Assembly (NCBI GenBank): GCA_020848905.1
Contig: JADLHG010000083.1
Span: 1 to 64,000 of the forward strand
Length of the DNA stretch: 64,000 bases
Direction of reading: 5' to 3'
Origin: Deltaproteobacteria bacterium
GTDB lineage: Bacteria; Myxococcota_A; Polyangia; GCA-2747355; JADLHG01
Shown here: one piece after another, positions 26,490 to 35,301 of the stretch
Numbering within the stretch: the stretch's first letter is position 1
How the letters are laid out: every line of letters starts with the position of its first letter
The notes under the pieces: generated by a model
Told to the model about the DNA's origin: nothing
Databases searched by the model: none
What the model saw: only the letters and a program-made list of their open reading frames with translations
Translations under genes and position numbers: made by a program

Positions 26490-27422
26490 ATGGCCACGTC
26501 TCGTTCGGTCAAGCGATGGATCCTCCCCGGCCTCGGGCTTCTGACCACCGTCGCGCTCGTGCTCGAGTGGCAGAACCTGCGCGGGCTGGCCGCCACGGTG
26601 GGGCGCAGGTCCGCGGCACGGACGCCCACGCCCATCGGTGCGCTCGCCTCCTCGGGCCCGGGTCCGGTCCGCGCCGAGGGCCGGCTCGTGACCTATCCGG
26701 GGGCGGAGGTCTCCGTGGCGAGCGAGGTGGCGGGGACCCTCGCGCGCGTCGCCGTGGTGGAGCAGTCGCGCGTGCGACGGGGCGAGCTTCTGGCCGAGCT
26801 GCGGTCGGAGGAGCAGCGGGCCGCCCTGGCCGAGGCGCGCGCGCAGGAGCGACTGGCGGAGGTGGACGTGCGCTTTCTCGAAAAGGAGCTGCGGCGTGCC
26901 GAGCGGCTGCAGAGCTCGAGCGCGATCGCGGTGCAGGCGCTCGACAGGGCGCGCCACGAGCTCGAGCGGGCGCGGGCTCGCCTCCACCTCGCCACGGCCA
27001 CGACGCGTCGCCTGGTCGTCGCGCTCTCCAGGACCCGCGTCCTGGCCCCCATCGACGGGGTCGTGACCGCGCGCTTCGCGCAAGCGGGCGAGACCATCGG
27101 CCCCGGCACGCGCCTCGTGACGATCGCCGACCTGTCGCGCACGCGCGTCGAGGCCGAGGTGGACGAGTTCGACGCCCTGCGCGTTCGCCCCGGCGCCTCC
27201 GTGCGCATCAGCGTCGAGGGCCTCGACGGGCAGGCCTTCGCGGGTCGCGTGGAGGAGATTCCCGATGCGGTGAGCGGCCGGCGTCTCAAGCCCCAGGACC
27301 CGGGCCGCCCGGCGGACACGCGCGTCCTCCTCGTCAAGGTCGCCCTTCTCGGCAAGACCCCGCTCAAGCTCGGTCAGCGCGTGGAGCTCGAGCTGACCGA
27401 AGCGGCACGCATCGCACGCTGA
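26490..27422 (+). CDS. Periplasmic adaptor / membrane fusion protein (DevB-like)
   Basis: 310 residues from ATG 26490; GTG codons at 26478 and 26484 are alternatives that would overlap or touch the ATPase stop. One N-terminal membrane anchor (WILPGLGLLTTVALVL) is followed by a lipoyl half (VSVASEVAGTLARVAVVEQSR), a coiled-coil hairpin of about 90 residues, the second lipoyl half (TRVLAPIDGVVTARFAQAGE) and a barrel. It is shorter than the adaptor of the first operon and sits last in its operon instead of second. Confidence 0.9.
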   Translation: MATSRSVKRWILPGLGLLTTVALVLEWQNLRGLAATVGRRSAARTPTPIGALASSGPGPVRAEGRLVTYPGAEVSVASEVAGTLARVAVVEQSRVRRGELLAELRSEEQRAALAEARAQERLAEVDVRFLEKELRRAERLQSSSAIAVQALDRARHELERARARLHLATATTRRLVVALSRTRVLAPIDGVVTARFAQAGETIGPGTRLVTIADLSRTRVEAEVDEFDALRVRPGASVRISVEGLDGQAFAGRVEEIPDAVSGRRLKPQDPGRPADTRVLLVKVALLGKTPLKLGQRVELELTEAARIAR

Positions 27423-27485
27423 GCGAGGGGAGGCGCGACGCGGGTCAGCGCGTACAGCGAGGTGCCCGCTCCCCGGGAGGGTGCT

Positions 27486-29060
27486 TCACGCCACTCCACC
27501 CCCCACGGGTCCGCTTCGATGCGGCACGTTGCGAATCGCGCGCATACGGGCCACGTTGGCCTCGAGGTTGCGCTGTCGCGTCCCGAGGTGCGTGGCCAGG
27601 GTGAACAGCTTGGGAAGGTGCGTCCAGAAGGGGCCGCGCCAGCCGACGAGCTCGAAGCCACGCTTGATGGCCAGCGCCAGCGTCGGATGGACGATCGTCT
27701 CGGCGTTGGTCATCCAGTTCGGGTGGCGTGCCGCGGCCCGCACCAGCAGGCCATAGAGCTGCTGCAGGTCGATCGTCGGCGAGACGTACCAGGAGGGCCA
27801 GAGCAGCGGGTCGTTGGCGTCGAACCAGCCGCTACGCTTGAGCTGTTGCTCGAGGGGCGTTCCGGGGTAGACCCGAATCCCCGTGGTGAAGAGCGCCACG
27901 TCGGTGGCCTGGACGTAGCGCTCGCAGAAGGCGAGCGTCTCACCGACGGTGTCCAGCGTCTCGCCGGGCGCGCCAAAGATGAAGAACCAGAACACCTTCA
28001 AGCCGGCGCGTCGCAACTGCTCGGCCGCATGGATCACGGCCTCCTTGCGGTAGCCCTTCTGCAGGGAGCCGAGGGTCACATCCGAGGCGCTCTCCGCCGA
28101 GCACATCACGCTGTCGAACCCCGCACGCCGCATCAGGTTCAGAAGCGCCGTGGAGGTGGCAGCGGGGTTGATCCCCATCGTCGAGAGCCGTACCGGCAAA
28201 GCGCGCACCGCGAGTTCCTCGCAGACTCCGAGCGCGTGGGCGAGGGGCAGATTGAACGTCGAATCCACGAAGTCGACCCGCTTGATGCCGTGGGCGCGTA
28301 CGACATACTCGATCTCGTCGGCCACGGCGGCCGGGGCCCGTAGCCGATAACGGCGTCCCTCTATGTTGTTATAGACGCAATAGACGCAGCGCAGCGCACA
28401 CCCGCGCTTCGTCTGGACCGAGTACGGCGCGCCGTGGGTCGCATAGCGTCGCAGGTCGAGCCAGCGCCAGGCCTCGCTCTGGGCCCCGGAGTCGAGGTTC
28501 GCCAGGCGGGAACGACCGCCGCGGGGCTCGTGTTCGAGCGTGCGCACTTCGTTGAGCGCCACCGCGGTATCGACCGAGGCCGAAGGGCCCTGGCGGGTCA
28601 AGACGCCGTAGTCGCCCGCAGAAGCGTCTCCGCGCCCGAGGGCAGCCAGGAAGGCTGGCAGGGCTTCCTCGCCCTCACCCACCAGGGCGTAGTCGGCGCG
28701 AAGGTAGTTCAGTACCTCCCAGGGGGCGACGCTGACGCCGCTGCCCCCTATCACAATCGGCGCGGCGGCCGCGTTTTCCCGAATGGCGCGCAGCACGCCA
28801 TCCCGGATCTCCGTCAGATAGAACACCGGCCGCTCGAAGTTGCAGTTGTCGATGTTTCGGATGGTAACGCCGACCACGGACGGTGTACCTCGCCGGAGGG
28901 CCGCCGTCGTCTCGCGATAGGGGTCGGTGGAGAACGCCAGATCGAGCAGCGAAACGTCGTGGCCGGCCCGTCGCAGCGCCGAGGCCACCATGCACAGTCC
29001 GAGGGGCATGGCCGGCCACGGAACGTGCTCGCGGTTCGGGTTGATCAGCAAGATGTCCAT
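27486..29060 (-). CDS. B12-binding-type radical SAM protein
   Basis: 524 residues. The N-terminal domain begins ILLINPNREHVPWPAMPLG and continues with the strand-helix order of a cobalamin-binding Rossmann domain (VVGVTIRN, IVIGGSGVS, YALVGEGEEALPAFL); the DxHxxG motif of cofactor-ligating proteins is not obvious. Residues about 216-226 hold the radical SAM cluster motif CALRCVYC (CX3CX2C). Later come FVDSTFNLP and GAPGETLDTV, typical of the BchE/HpnP-like class. The C-terminus is helical. Such enzymes methylate or rearrange lipids, pigments or antibiotics. It has no metabolic neighbours on its strand, so the substrate stays open. Confidence 0.88.
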   Translation of the reverse strand: MDILLINPNREHVPWPAMPLGLCMVASALRRAGHDVSLLDLAFSTDPYRETTAALRRGTPSVVGVTIRNIDNCNFERPVFYLTEIRDGVLRAIRENAAAAPIVIGGSGVSVAPWEVLNYLRADYALVGEGEEALPAFLAALGRGDASAGDYGVLTRQGPSASVDTAVALNEVRTLEHEPRGGRSRLANLDSGAQSEAWRWLDLRRYATHGAPYSVQTKRGCALRCVYCVYNNIEGRRYRLRAPAAVADEIEYVVRAHGIKRVDFVDSTFNLPLAHALGVCEELAVRALPVRLSTMGINPAATSTALLNLMRRAGFDSVMCSAESASDVTLGSLQKGYRKEAVIHAAEQLRRAGLKVFWFFIFGAPGETLDTVGETLAFCERYVQATDVALFTTGIRVYPGTPLEQQLKRSGWFDANDPLLWPSWYVSPTIDLQQLYGLLVRAAARHPNWMTNAETIVHPTLALAIKRGFELVGWRGPFWTHLPKLFTLATHLGTRQRNLEANVARMRAIRNVPHRSGPVGGGVA

Positions 29061-29121
29061 CGCCCCTCCCTCAACCCGTCGACGTCCAGCAACGATGGTC
29101 GTGTACCCGCGGAAACGGCCT

Positions 29122-30147
29122 TCAGTTTACCGTCAGGGAACCCTCCGTCGTGTCGGAGACGTATTCGACGATCGCTCGCAGGCGCGGCGCGCTGGCCACC
29201 TGCTGCGCCGCCTGCGTGCTCCAGGGGTGGCCCGTGATCCCCCATCGTTGAAATAGCGGGATATCCTCGGTCAGGAACTGCGCGCAGCTGTATTCGCCCT
29301 TCGAGCCGTCCCCGCCCGATACGGCGAAGCCCGTCACGCGCCGCGCGCGCCGCTCGAAGGTCCCGGCCAGCTCGCGCAGCTCCGTCGGAGAGACCTCGAG
29401 GAGGTAACCGACGTACCCGCTCGTCGAGCCGGGAGGCGTCTTCTCCAGCACGCGCCGCATATTGCGCCGACGGACGAGGTACAGGGTATCGTCGCCTCGC
29501 AGCGCCCGCAGAACCCAGCGGACGAGGCTCGGAACGGTGACGTCCGCCGGCTTCCCCGCCAGGTCGTACGTCGCCTCGAGCCCCACCCGGAGCGCCGAAT
29601 GCGGGTAGCGCAGCCGCGGCGAGAACTTGTTGGAATACTCGACGGTGCGGTCCCCGACGCGACGGTAGAGCTCGCGCAGCACCTTGCTGCTGGCGCTTCC
29701 ATGGCCGAGCTTCACCTGGAGCACGAGCACGTCCCTGTCACCGATGCGTTCAATGCGGTGCGGGAGGTTCTGTTCGCGAACGAAGCGCTTCAGGCTCTCG
29801 TCGACGGTGTCTCGGTGCAAGGTCTTGCCGGGGCCGAGGGCGAGCCAGTCGGAGGCGCGCTCGAGCCTTCGCCCGCGATAGAGCTGCAGCTCCTCTCGTA
29901 GCTGTCGCACCACCTCGCGCCAGGGCATGGGCTGGGTCGTACAGGACGTGGCCGCAGCCGGGTTCCCGTCGCCGCGCGAACCCCGCTGGCCCACGAGGCG
30001 GGACAGGACCTTCTGGAACGGGTGCGCTGCCGCCGGTGCCGCCGCGAAGAGGCAGGTCGCTGCCAGTACCGCCGCGCACGCGCGGCGCACCGCGCCTTGC
30101 ACAAGGCGCCGTTCTACCGGTGGTGGGTCACGGCGATGGGGCGTCAC
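29122..30147 (-). CDS. Secreted protein of unknown function, divergent to the IucA/IucC-like gene
   Basis: 341 residues from GTG 30147; ATG 30207 is an alternative giving a longer, very basic leader. The signal peptide is CAAVLAATCLFAAAPAAAHP. The mature part contains VLVLQVKLGHGSASSKVL, then a beta region (YPHSALRVGLEATYDLAG), and near the C-terminus GEYSCAQFLTEDIPLFQRWG. A His followed later by a Cys in this context recalls permuted papain-like peptidases, but this is weak. The gene is head-to-head with another exported protein, and the two may be co-regulated. A palindrome GCGCCTTG-CA-CAAGGCGC falls inside the signal-peptide codons. Confidence 0.6.
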   Translation of the reverse strand: MTPHRRDPPPVERRLVQGAVRRACAAVLAATCLFAAAPAAAHPFQKVLSRLVGQRGSRGDGNPAAATSCTTQPMPWREVVRQLREELQLYRGRRLERASDWLALGPGKTLHRDTVDESLKRFVREQNLPHRIERIGDRDVLVLQVKLGHGSASSKVLRELYRRVGDRTVEYSNKFSPRLRYPHSALRVGLEATYDLAGKPADVTVPSLVRWVLRALRGDDTLYLVRRRNMRRVLEKTPPGSTSGYVGYLLEVSPTELRELAGTFERRARRVTGFAVSGGDGSKGEYSCAQFLTEDIPLFQRWGITGHPWSTQAAQQVASAPRLRAIVEYVSDTTEGSLTVN

Positions 30148-30531
30148 CTGGCGCAGCCTCGGGTTCGTGTTCGGGTTCGCTCGTCGGCCTGATCGTGCAC
30201 GATCCATGCCCCGCACCGCCGTGGCGCGCGAGACGGCCGGCGACGCTCCGTCCTCGGCGTCCGACCCACGCGAGCAGCGTCGAGTCCCGCGGGGTTCACG
30301 CACGCGGGTGGCCCATTCGGCGGGAGGCCCGCGCCGCAGGCGGGCCCCTCTGATGCCCTCGCCGCCGGAGTCAGTTGTCCCCGGCCACTCGCGGGTCTCG
30401 CCGGCGACTGGCAGGATCCGTGGCCGGTGCGCGCCCACGCCGCCAACTCGAAGTCCCCGGAGATCTTTCACGGTTCAGGGCCGCGGGGCGGTGGCCGTAG
30501 CAGGCACGAAACCTGCTCTACTCGGCTTGCC
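30148..30531. other. Divergent intergenic region
   Basis: 384 bp separating two head-to-head genes for exported proteins. It contains repeated GGGTTCG/CGGGTTC strings near 30165-30190 but no arrayed unit. I see no convincing promoter boxes, RNA gene or terminator. The 5' ends of both genes may extend into it because frames are open on both strands. Confidence 0.45.
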
Positions 30532-32646
30532 ATGCCGAACCGGACGTCTCGCCGCGCGCTCCTTCGCCCGAGGTGGTCCGAGCCACGGCCTCTCGCGGGT
30601 GCGGCCGCGCTGGCGGCGCTCGTTCTCGCGGCGGGAGTTTTCTTTGCCCCGCCTGTTCGCGCTGCGGACTGGCAGAGCCTCGTCACGGCGGCTGGCGGCT
30701 TCTGGTCCAAGGACCCCTCCGATCCCGGCTGGTCGCGCCTGCTCGCGCCGAACGCGTCGCGGTCCCGAGCGCAGCTCCCCTCAGGAATTCGCACGATGCT
30801 CGACGACGACATCCAGCACAACGCCTGGGTGCAAGATCACGAGGAGATGAAGGCCAAGCTGGGGCCCTTTCGCCCCGAAGCGCAGGCCGTCTTCGACGTG
30901 CCGTATATCCCGGTCCCCGAGCAGGATATGCGCTACGCCTATCAGGCCAAAGGGATGAGCGAGGCCCTGGCTTCCCAGGTGAGCTATCTCGACCCGTCCG
31001 GCCGTCGCATGGTGCGCGTCTTCTTTCACCCGCTCTACGCGAAGGACTATCGCCGCTTGATCGAACAGTACGGCGTGCGTTACGGCGAGTATCAGGCGAC
31101 CGCGTCCTCCTCGCCGAGGTCCCTTGTGGCGTGGAGGAAGGGAAGTCCCCGACTGGCCTTCGGGCTCAAGGTGAGCCTACACACGACGCTCGAGAGGTAC
31201 ACCCAGCGCTACCGCACCGGGCGCGAGCGCGTGCTGGGCGTCAGCCGCATCATCCGGGGCTTCAAGGCCCATCGGACGGGGTTGGTCAACGAGGCCTTCG
31301 CTGCCATCGACGCGGCGGAGCTCGGCCGCCACCAGCTCGCCGTCCTTCCGGAACCTGCCGCAATCGTTCCGCCCGCTCTCAACAGCCCCGGAAGCCGGCA
31401 CCCGCTCGAGGTGGGCGTCGTCTACCGCGACCTCTCCCCGCTGGTCAGGCCGGTCCGCGGCACGCGCTACGTCCCCGCCTTCGCCTGGATCAGCGCGCTG
31501 AAGGCCAACCTCGAGCGCGTCAACGCGCGGCGCGCCACACGAGGCCAGGCGCCGCTGAGCCCGATTCACTGGATCACGAAGAGCGTGGTGGAGCCGATCC
31601 TCCGCGCCTACTTCTATCTCGGCCTCGAGCACGGCCTGCAGGGGGAGCTGCACACCCAGAACGTGCTCCTCGAGGTGGACCGCCAAGGGATGCCCACCGG
31701 CAAGGTGATGGTCAAGGACTGGGAGGGCTTCCGGCTCGACGCCACGCTCCGGATCCGGAACGGCAAGGACCTCGGGCCGCTGAGCACCTTCAAGGACCCG
31801 TTCAAGATCATCTGGCACGAGGGAACGCAGGGGCTGCGCTCGAACCCGGCCCGGCTGGAAGCGCAATACTATAAACAGATACGGAACGTGAATGGCTTCA
31901 CGGTCTCGCGCGACGTCAACGGCGAGAAGGTGACGAACTACTCGACCCCCGCCGGTCAGCTCCTGCAGCAGCTGGCCCAGGACTTCCCGAACGAGCTGGC
32001 GAAGCTGGCCCGGCTGGCCTGCGGCCCCGAGTCGGGGCGCACGATAGACGAGCAGCGAGCCCGCCAGAAGGGGGTGGAGCTGCTCTTCGATTATGTGGCG
32101 CAGACCACTTTCCGCCGCATGACGGGTATCTCGCTATCCAAGACCTCCTGGGGCTACGGAAAGGAAAAGGGCATTCACCTCGGCCTCTCCCGGCTGCGCG
32201 AGGAGCTCTTTTCCGGCCAGGAGGGGGCCACCGCTCCGGCCGGGAAGGAGGCCGAGCTCGGGGCCGTGCTGGCGGGCTGGTGGGGCAAGCTGGCTCAGCG
32301 GTCCGAGCGACGTGCGGACGATCGCGTGTGGAGCACGCGCCGCAAGCCGTCCTCGTTTCGCCTGCTCGGCAACGTCATCGAGGCGATCGGTCATCGCGGG
32401 AAGCCGGTTGGCTTCGCGCTCCTCACCCCCGGCCAGCTCGAGAGCCTCCAGGCGGAGCTCGGCCGCGCCGGCATCGAGGTGCGGCCGGCCGGGCGGGCTG
32501 CCTCGCGGCTCGCCGAGTATGCGGCGAAAGGATCGCGCCCCGCGGGACGCTCCCCCGAAGGGCGGCGGAGGCCGTCACCGCGCGTGGAGCAGGGGGGGCG
32601 CGGCGGGAAGCCAGGCCCCCTCAGGCGAGCCGGGGGCGGGGATTGA
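30532..32646 (+). CDS. Exported IucA/IucC-like (NIS synthetase-like) protein
   Basis: 704 residues from ATG 30532. The N-terminus is a signal peptide (ALAALVLAAGVFFAPPVRAADW). The central part resembles the siderophore-synthetase family: LKVSLHTTLERYTQRYRTG followed by LGVSRII recalls the IucA strand KLSL...LR; LEVGVVYRDLSP follows; and LGLEHGLQGELHTQNVLLEV with MVKDWEGF recalls the E-x-H-x-Q-N and RD-x-x-G catalytic motifs. The usual ATP-loop motif SxxHPxHPxxK is not evident. True NIS synthetases are cytoplasmic and need ATP, so a signal peptide makes ordinary siderophore synthesis unlikely. The last 70 residues are basic and low complexity. Family call moderate, function open. Confidence 0.5.
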   Translation: MPNRTSRRALLRPRWSEPRPLAGAAALAALVLAAGVFFAPPVRAADWQSLVTAAGGFWSKDPSDPGWSRLLAPNASRSRAQLPSGIRTMLDDDIQHNAWVQDHEEMKAKLGPFRPEAQAVFDVPYIPVPEQDMRYAYQAKGMSEALASQVSYLDPSGRRMVRVFFHPLYAKDYRRLIEQYGVRYGEYQATASSSPRSLVAWRKGSPRLAFGLKVSLHTTLERYTQRYRTGRERVLGVSRIIRGFKAHRTGLVNEAFAAIDAAELGRHQLAVLPEPAAIVPPALNSPGSRHPLEVGVVYRDLSPLVRPVRGTRYVPAFAWISALKANLERVNARRATRGQAPLSPIHWITKSVVEPILRAYFYLGLEHGLQGELHTQNVLLEVDRQGMPTGKVMVKDWEGFRLDATLRIRNGKDLGPLSTFKDPFKIIWHEGTQGLRSNPARLEAQYYKQIRNVNGFTVSRDVNGEKVTNYSTPAGQLLQQLAQDFPNELAKLARLACGPESGRTIDEQRARQKGVELLFDYVAQTTFRRMTGISLSKTSWGYGKEKGIHLGLSRLREELFSGQEGATAPAGKEAELGAVLAGWWGKLAQRSERRADDRVWSTRRKPSSFRLLGNVIEAIGHRGKPVGFALLTPGQLESLQAELGRAGIEVRPAGRAASRLAEYAAKGSRPAGRSPEGRRRPSPRVEQGGRGGKPGPLRRAGGGD

Positions 32647-32677
32647 CCGGGGCCACGGTGCAGGTGTACGAGGGGGC

Positions 32678-33472
32678 ATGCCCCAAGGCGACCTGCTGAC
32701 CTCGTTGCGGGCGGGCCTTCAGCCCGGGCTCAATCCGATCCTGGATCATCGCAGCGACCCCGAGGTGGGGCTGGACGTGGCCGTGCTCTCGCTCGCCGCC
32801 GGGCAGAGCCATCGCGCCGACAGCGATGGGCTCGAGACCGCGTGGGTGGCGCTCGAGGGGCGCGGCACGCTCACCGTCGACGGGCGCAGCATGGCCTTTG
32901 ACCGCCCGAGCTGGGTGGAGAGCGGTCCCTTCGTCGCGCACGGCCCGGCGGGGACGCGCCTCGAGGTGCGGGCGCGCACGGACTGCCAGCTCGCTTGCCT
33001 CGCCACGCCCAACGAGGCGAGCTTCGCGTCGCGGCTCTACACGCCCGAGCAGGTGGCCGACGAGCACCGCGGCAAGGGGCGCTGGCAGGACGCGGCGTAC
33101 CGCATCGTGCGTACCGTCTTCGATGGAGAGAGCGCGCCGCCCGAGTCGAGGCTCGTCCTCGGCGAGGTGGTGAACTTCCCCGGCCGGTGGAGCTCGTATC
33201 CGCCGCACCACCACGCGCAGCCGGAGATCTACTACTACCGCTTCTGGCCCGAGCAGGGCTACGGGCACGGCGAGCTCGGCGAGGCGATCCATCGGCTGAA
33301 GCAGCATGACCTGCTGCGCGTGACGCGCGCGCGTGACCACGCGCAGGTGGCTGCGCCGGGCTATTACATGTATTACCTGTGGGCCATCCGGCACCTGGAG
33401 GGGGCGCGCTACACGGGGTTCGAGTACGCACCGGAGCATTCCTGGCTACTCAAAGAGGAGGATGAGGGATGA
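32678..33472 (+). CDS. iolB: 5-deoxy-glucuronate isomerase
   Basis: 264 residues, a two-cupin protein. The C-terminal cupin carries the metal motif PPHHHAQPEIYYYRFWPEQGYG, with a late His in IRHLEG, as in IolB. It converts 5-deoxy-D-glucuronate to 5-dehydro-2-deoxy-D-gluconate in myo-inositol breakdown in the cytoplasm. ATG 32678 follows AGGGGG. The stop overlaps the iolD start by 4 bases (ATGA), so translation is coupled. It starts 31 bp after the IucA/IucC-like gene but is functionally unrelated to it. Confidence 0.93.
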   Translation: MPQGDLLTSLRAGLQPGLNPILDHRSDPEVGLDVAVLSLAAGQSHRADSDGLETAWVALEGRGTLTVDGRSMAFDRPSWVESGPFVAHGPAGTRLEVRARTDCQLACLATPNEASFASRLYTPEQVADEHRGKGRWQDAAYRIVRTVFDGESAPPESRLVLGEVVNFPGRWSSYPPHHHAQPEIYYYRFWPEQGYGHGELGEAIHRLKQHDLLRVTRARDHAQVAAPGYYMYYLWAIRHLEGARYTGFEYAPEHSWLLKEEDEG

Positions 33473-35301
33473 GCCGTATCACGGCAGCCCAGGCGCTCGT
33501 AGACGGCCTGGTCGGGGAGGGCGTGGAGGTGGTCTTTGGGATCTTTGGCCACGGCAACGTGCAGCTCAGTCACGCGCTCTACGAGCGGCGAGACCGCATC
33601 CGCTTCATCACGGTGCGGAACGAGCAGGCGGGGGTGCACGCCGCGGCGGCCATGGCGCGGCTGACCGGGCGGCCGCAAGCCGTCACCACCAGCGTCGGGC
33701 CCGGCGCGACGAATCTGGTCACCGGCGCCGCGATGGCGCGCATCAACCGCTGGCCCGTCTTGCTCCTGCCCGGCGAGGTCTTCGCCGAGAACGTGGGGCC
33801 TGTGCTGCAGCAGCTCGAGGGCACGCACGACGAGACGGCGAACGACGCGCTGCGCCCCGTCTCGAAGTACTGGACGCGGCTCCAGCGACCGGAGCGGCTC
33901 AGGCGCACGCTGCGCGAGGCGTTCGAGGCCATGCTCGAGCCCGGTAGCGAAGGGCCGGCGACGATCTGCATCCCGATGGACGTGCAGGCCGAGGGCTTCC
34001 TCTGGGAGCGCGAGCGACGGCTGGCCCCGCGGGACCGTCGCTACCACCGGCCGGTAGCCGACGCCACGCGCGTGGCCGAGGCTGCGCGCTGGATCCTCGA
34101 GGCGCGGCGGCCGCTCATCGTCGCCGGGGGCGGAGCCCTGCGCTCGGACGCGAGCGCGGAACTCGTCACCTTCGCCGAGCTGCTCGGCGCGCCGGTCGCA
34201 CCGACGCAGGCCGGCAAGGGGGTGATCCTCTTCGAGCACCCGCTGAACGCCTTTGGCGTGGGTCCCACGGGAAGCGCGATGGGCAATCACCTGGCCGCGC
34301 ACGCGGACCTCGTGATCGGCGTCGGTACGCGCTATAGCGACTTCACCACGGCCTCCGAGACGGCGTTCTCCTCGGAGGCGCGCTTCATCAACGTGAACGT
34401 CTGCCACTTCGACGTGCGCAAGCAGCGGGCGCTCCAGCTCTGGGGGGACGCGCGGGCCACACTCGCCGCGCTGCGGGCCGAGTTCGAGCGAGCGGGGGCC
34501 ACGGCGCGGGGCACGGGGAGCGGCGCGACCTATCAGGCGAGCGGAGAGTACGGGGCGGAGCTCCGCGCCCAACGCGCGGCGTGGCTCGAGGAGACCGACC
34601 GCTGGCGCACGCGCGAGGGTCTGCCGCTGCGGCAGTCCACGGCCATCGGCACGATCAACGACCTCCTCCCCGCGGCGTCGGTGGTGGTCAGCGCGGCGGG
34701 GACCCTCCCCGGTGACCTGCAGAAGCTCTGGCGCGACAAGGACCCCGCCGGCAAGGGCTACCTCTGCGAGTACGGCTACTCCACCATGGGCTTCGAGATC
34801 GCCGCCGGTCTCGGCGCGAAGCTCGCGCTCCCCGACCGCGAGGTGGTGGTGCTCGTCGGAGACATGAGCTTCCTCATGATGCCGGGCGAGCTCGTCACCG
34901 CGGCGCAGCTCGGGATCCCCTTCACCGTGGTGGTCTTCGACAACGGCGGCGGTCAGTCGATCCGGGGGCTCCAGCGGCGGAGCGGCTTCGGCGACTACGG
35001 GATGGAGTACCTCCGCGCCGACGGTAGCCGGCTGGCGCTCGACTTCGCGGCCATCGCGCGCGGAATGGGCTGCCACGCGCTCCCGGTCGAGGACGCGGCG
35101 GGGCTCGTGGACGCGTTCGCGCAGGCCCGGGCCACGCGCGACCGCCCGACGGTGATCGATCTGAAGGTGAGCCGGGACGAGCTGATGGGTGGGTACGGCG
35201 GCTGGTGGGATGTCCCCCAGCCGGAGGTCGATGCCCAGGGGGCGCTGCGCGAGGCCCGCGGCGCCTATCTCAAAGAGAAGGCCAAACAGGTGATCCGCTG
35301 A
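33469..35301 (+). CDS. iolD: 3D-(3,5/4)-trihydroxycyclohexane-1,2-dione acylhydrolase
   Basis: 610 residues. Thiamine-diphosphate enzyme layout: an N-terminal Pyr domain (FGIFGHGN, VRNEQAGVHAAAAMAR, TTSVGPGATNL), a central domain, and a C-terminal PP domain with VVLVGDMSFLMMPGEL...VVFDNGGGQS, the GD-x25-N motif. IolD opens the inositol ring to give 5-deoxy-glucuronate, the IolB substrate. It sits between iolB (4-base overlap) and iolE (1-base overlap). iolC, iolG and iolA are not in the window. Confidence 0.94.
   Translation: MSRITAAQALVDGLVGEGVEVVFGIFGHGNVQLSHALYERRDRIRFITVRNEQAGVHAAAAMARLTGRPQAVTTSVGPGATNLVTGAAMARINRWPVLLLPGEVFAENVGPVLQQLEGTHDETANDALRPVSKYWTRLQRPERLRRTLREAFEAMLEPGSEGPATICIPMDVQAEGFLWERERRLAPRDRRYHRPVADATRVAEAARWILEARRPLIVAGGGALRSDASAELVTFAELLGAPVAPTQAGKGVILFEHPLNAFGVGPTGSAMGNHLAAHADLVIGVGTRYSDFTTASETAFSSEARFINVNVCHFDVRKQRALQLWGDARATLAALRAEFERAGATARGTGSGATYQASGEYGAELRAQRAAWLEETDRWRTREGLPLRQSTAIGTINDLLPAASVVVSAAGTLPGDLQKLWRDKDPAGKGYLCEYGYSTMGFEIAAGLGAKLALPDREVVVLVGDMSFLMMPGELVTAAQLGIPFTVVVFDNGGGQSIRGLQRRSGFGDYGMEYLRADGSRLALDFAAIARGMGCHALPVEDAAGLVDAFAQARATRDRPTVIDLKVSRDELMGGYGGWWDVPQPEVDAQGALREARGAYLKEKAKQVIR

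Noticed and set aside
30093-30110. GCGCCTTG-CA-CAAGGCGC palindrome as a terminator
   Set aside because: It lies inside the coding start of the 29122-30147 protein and has no U-tract, so it is probably chance or a regulatory site of low support.
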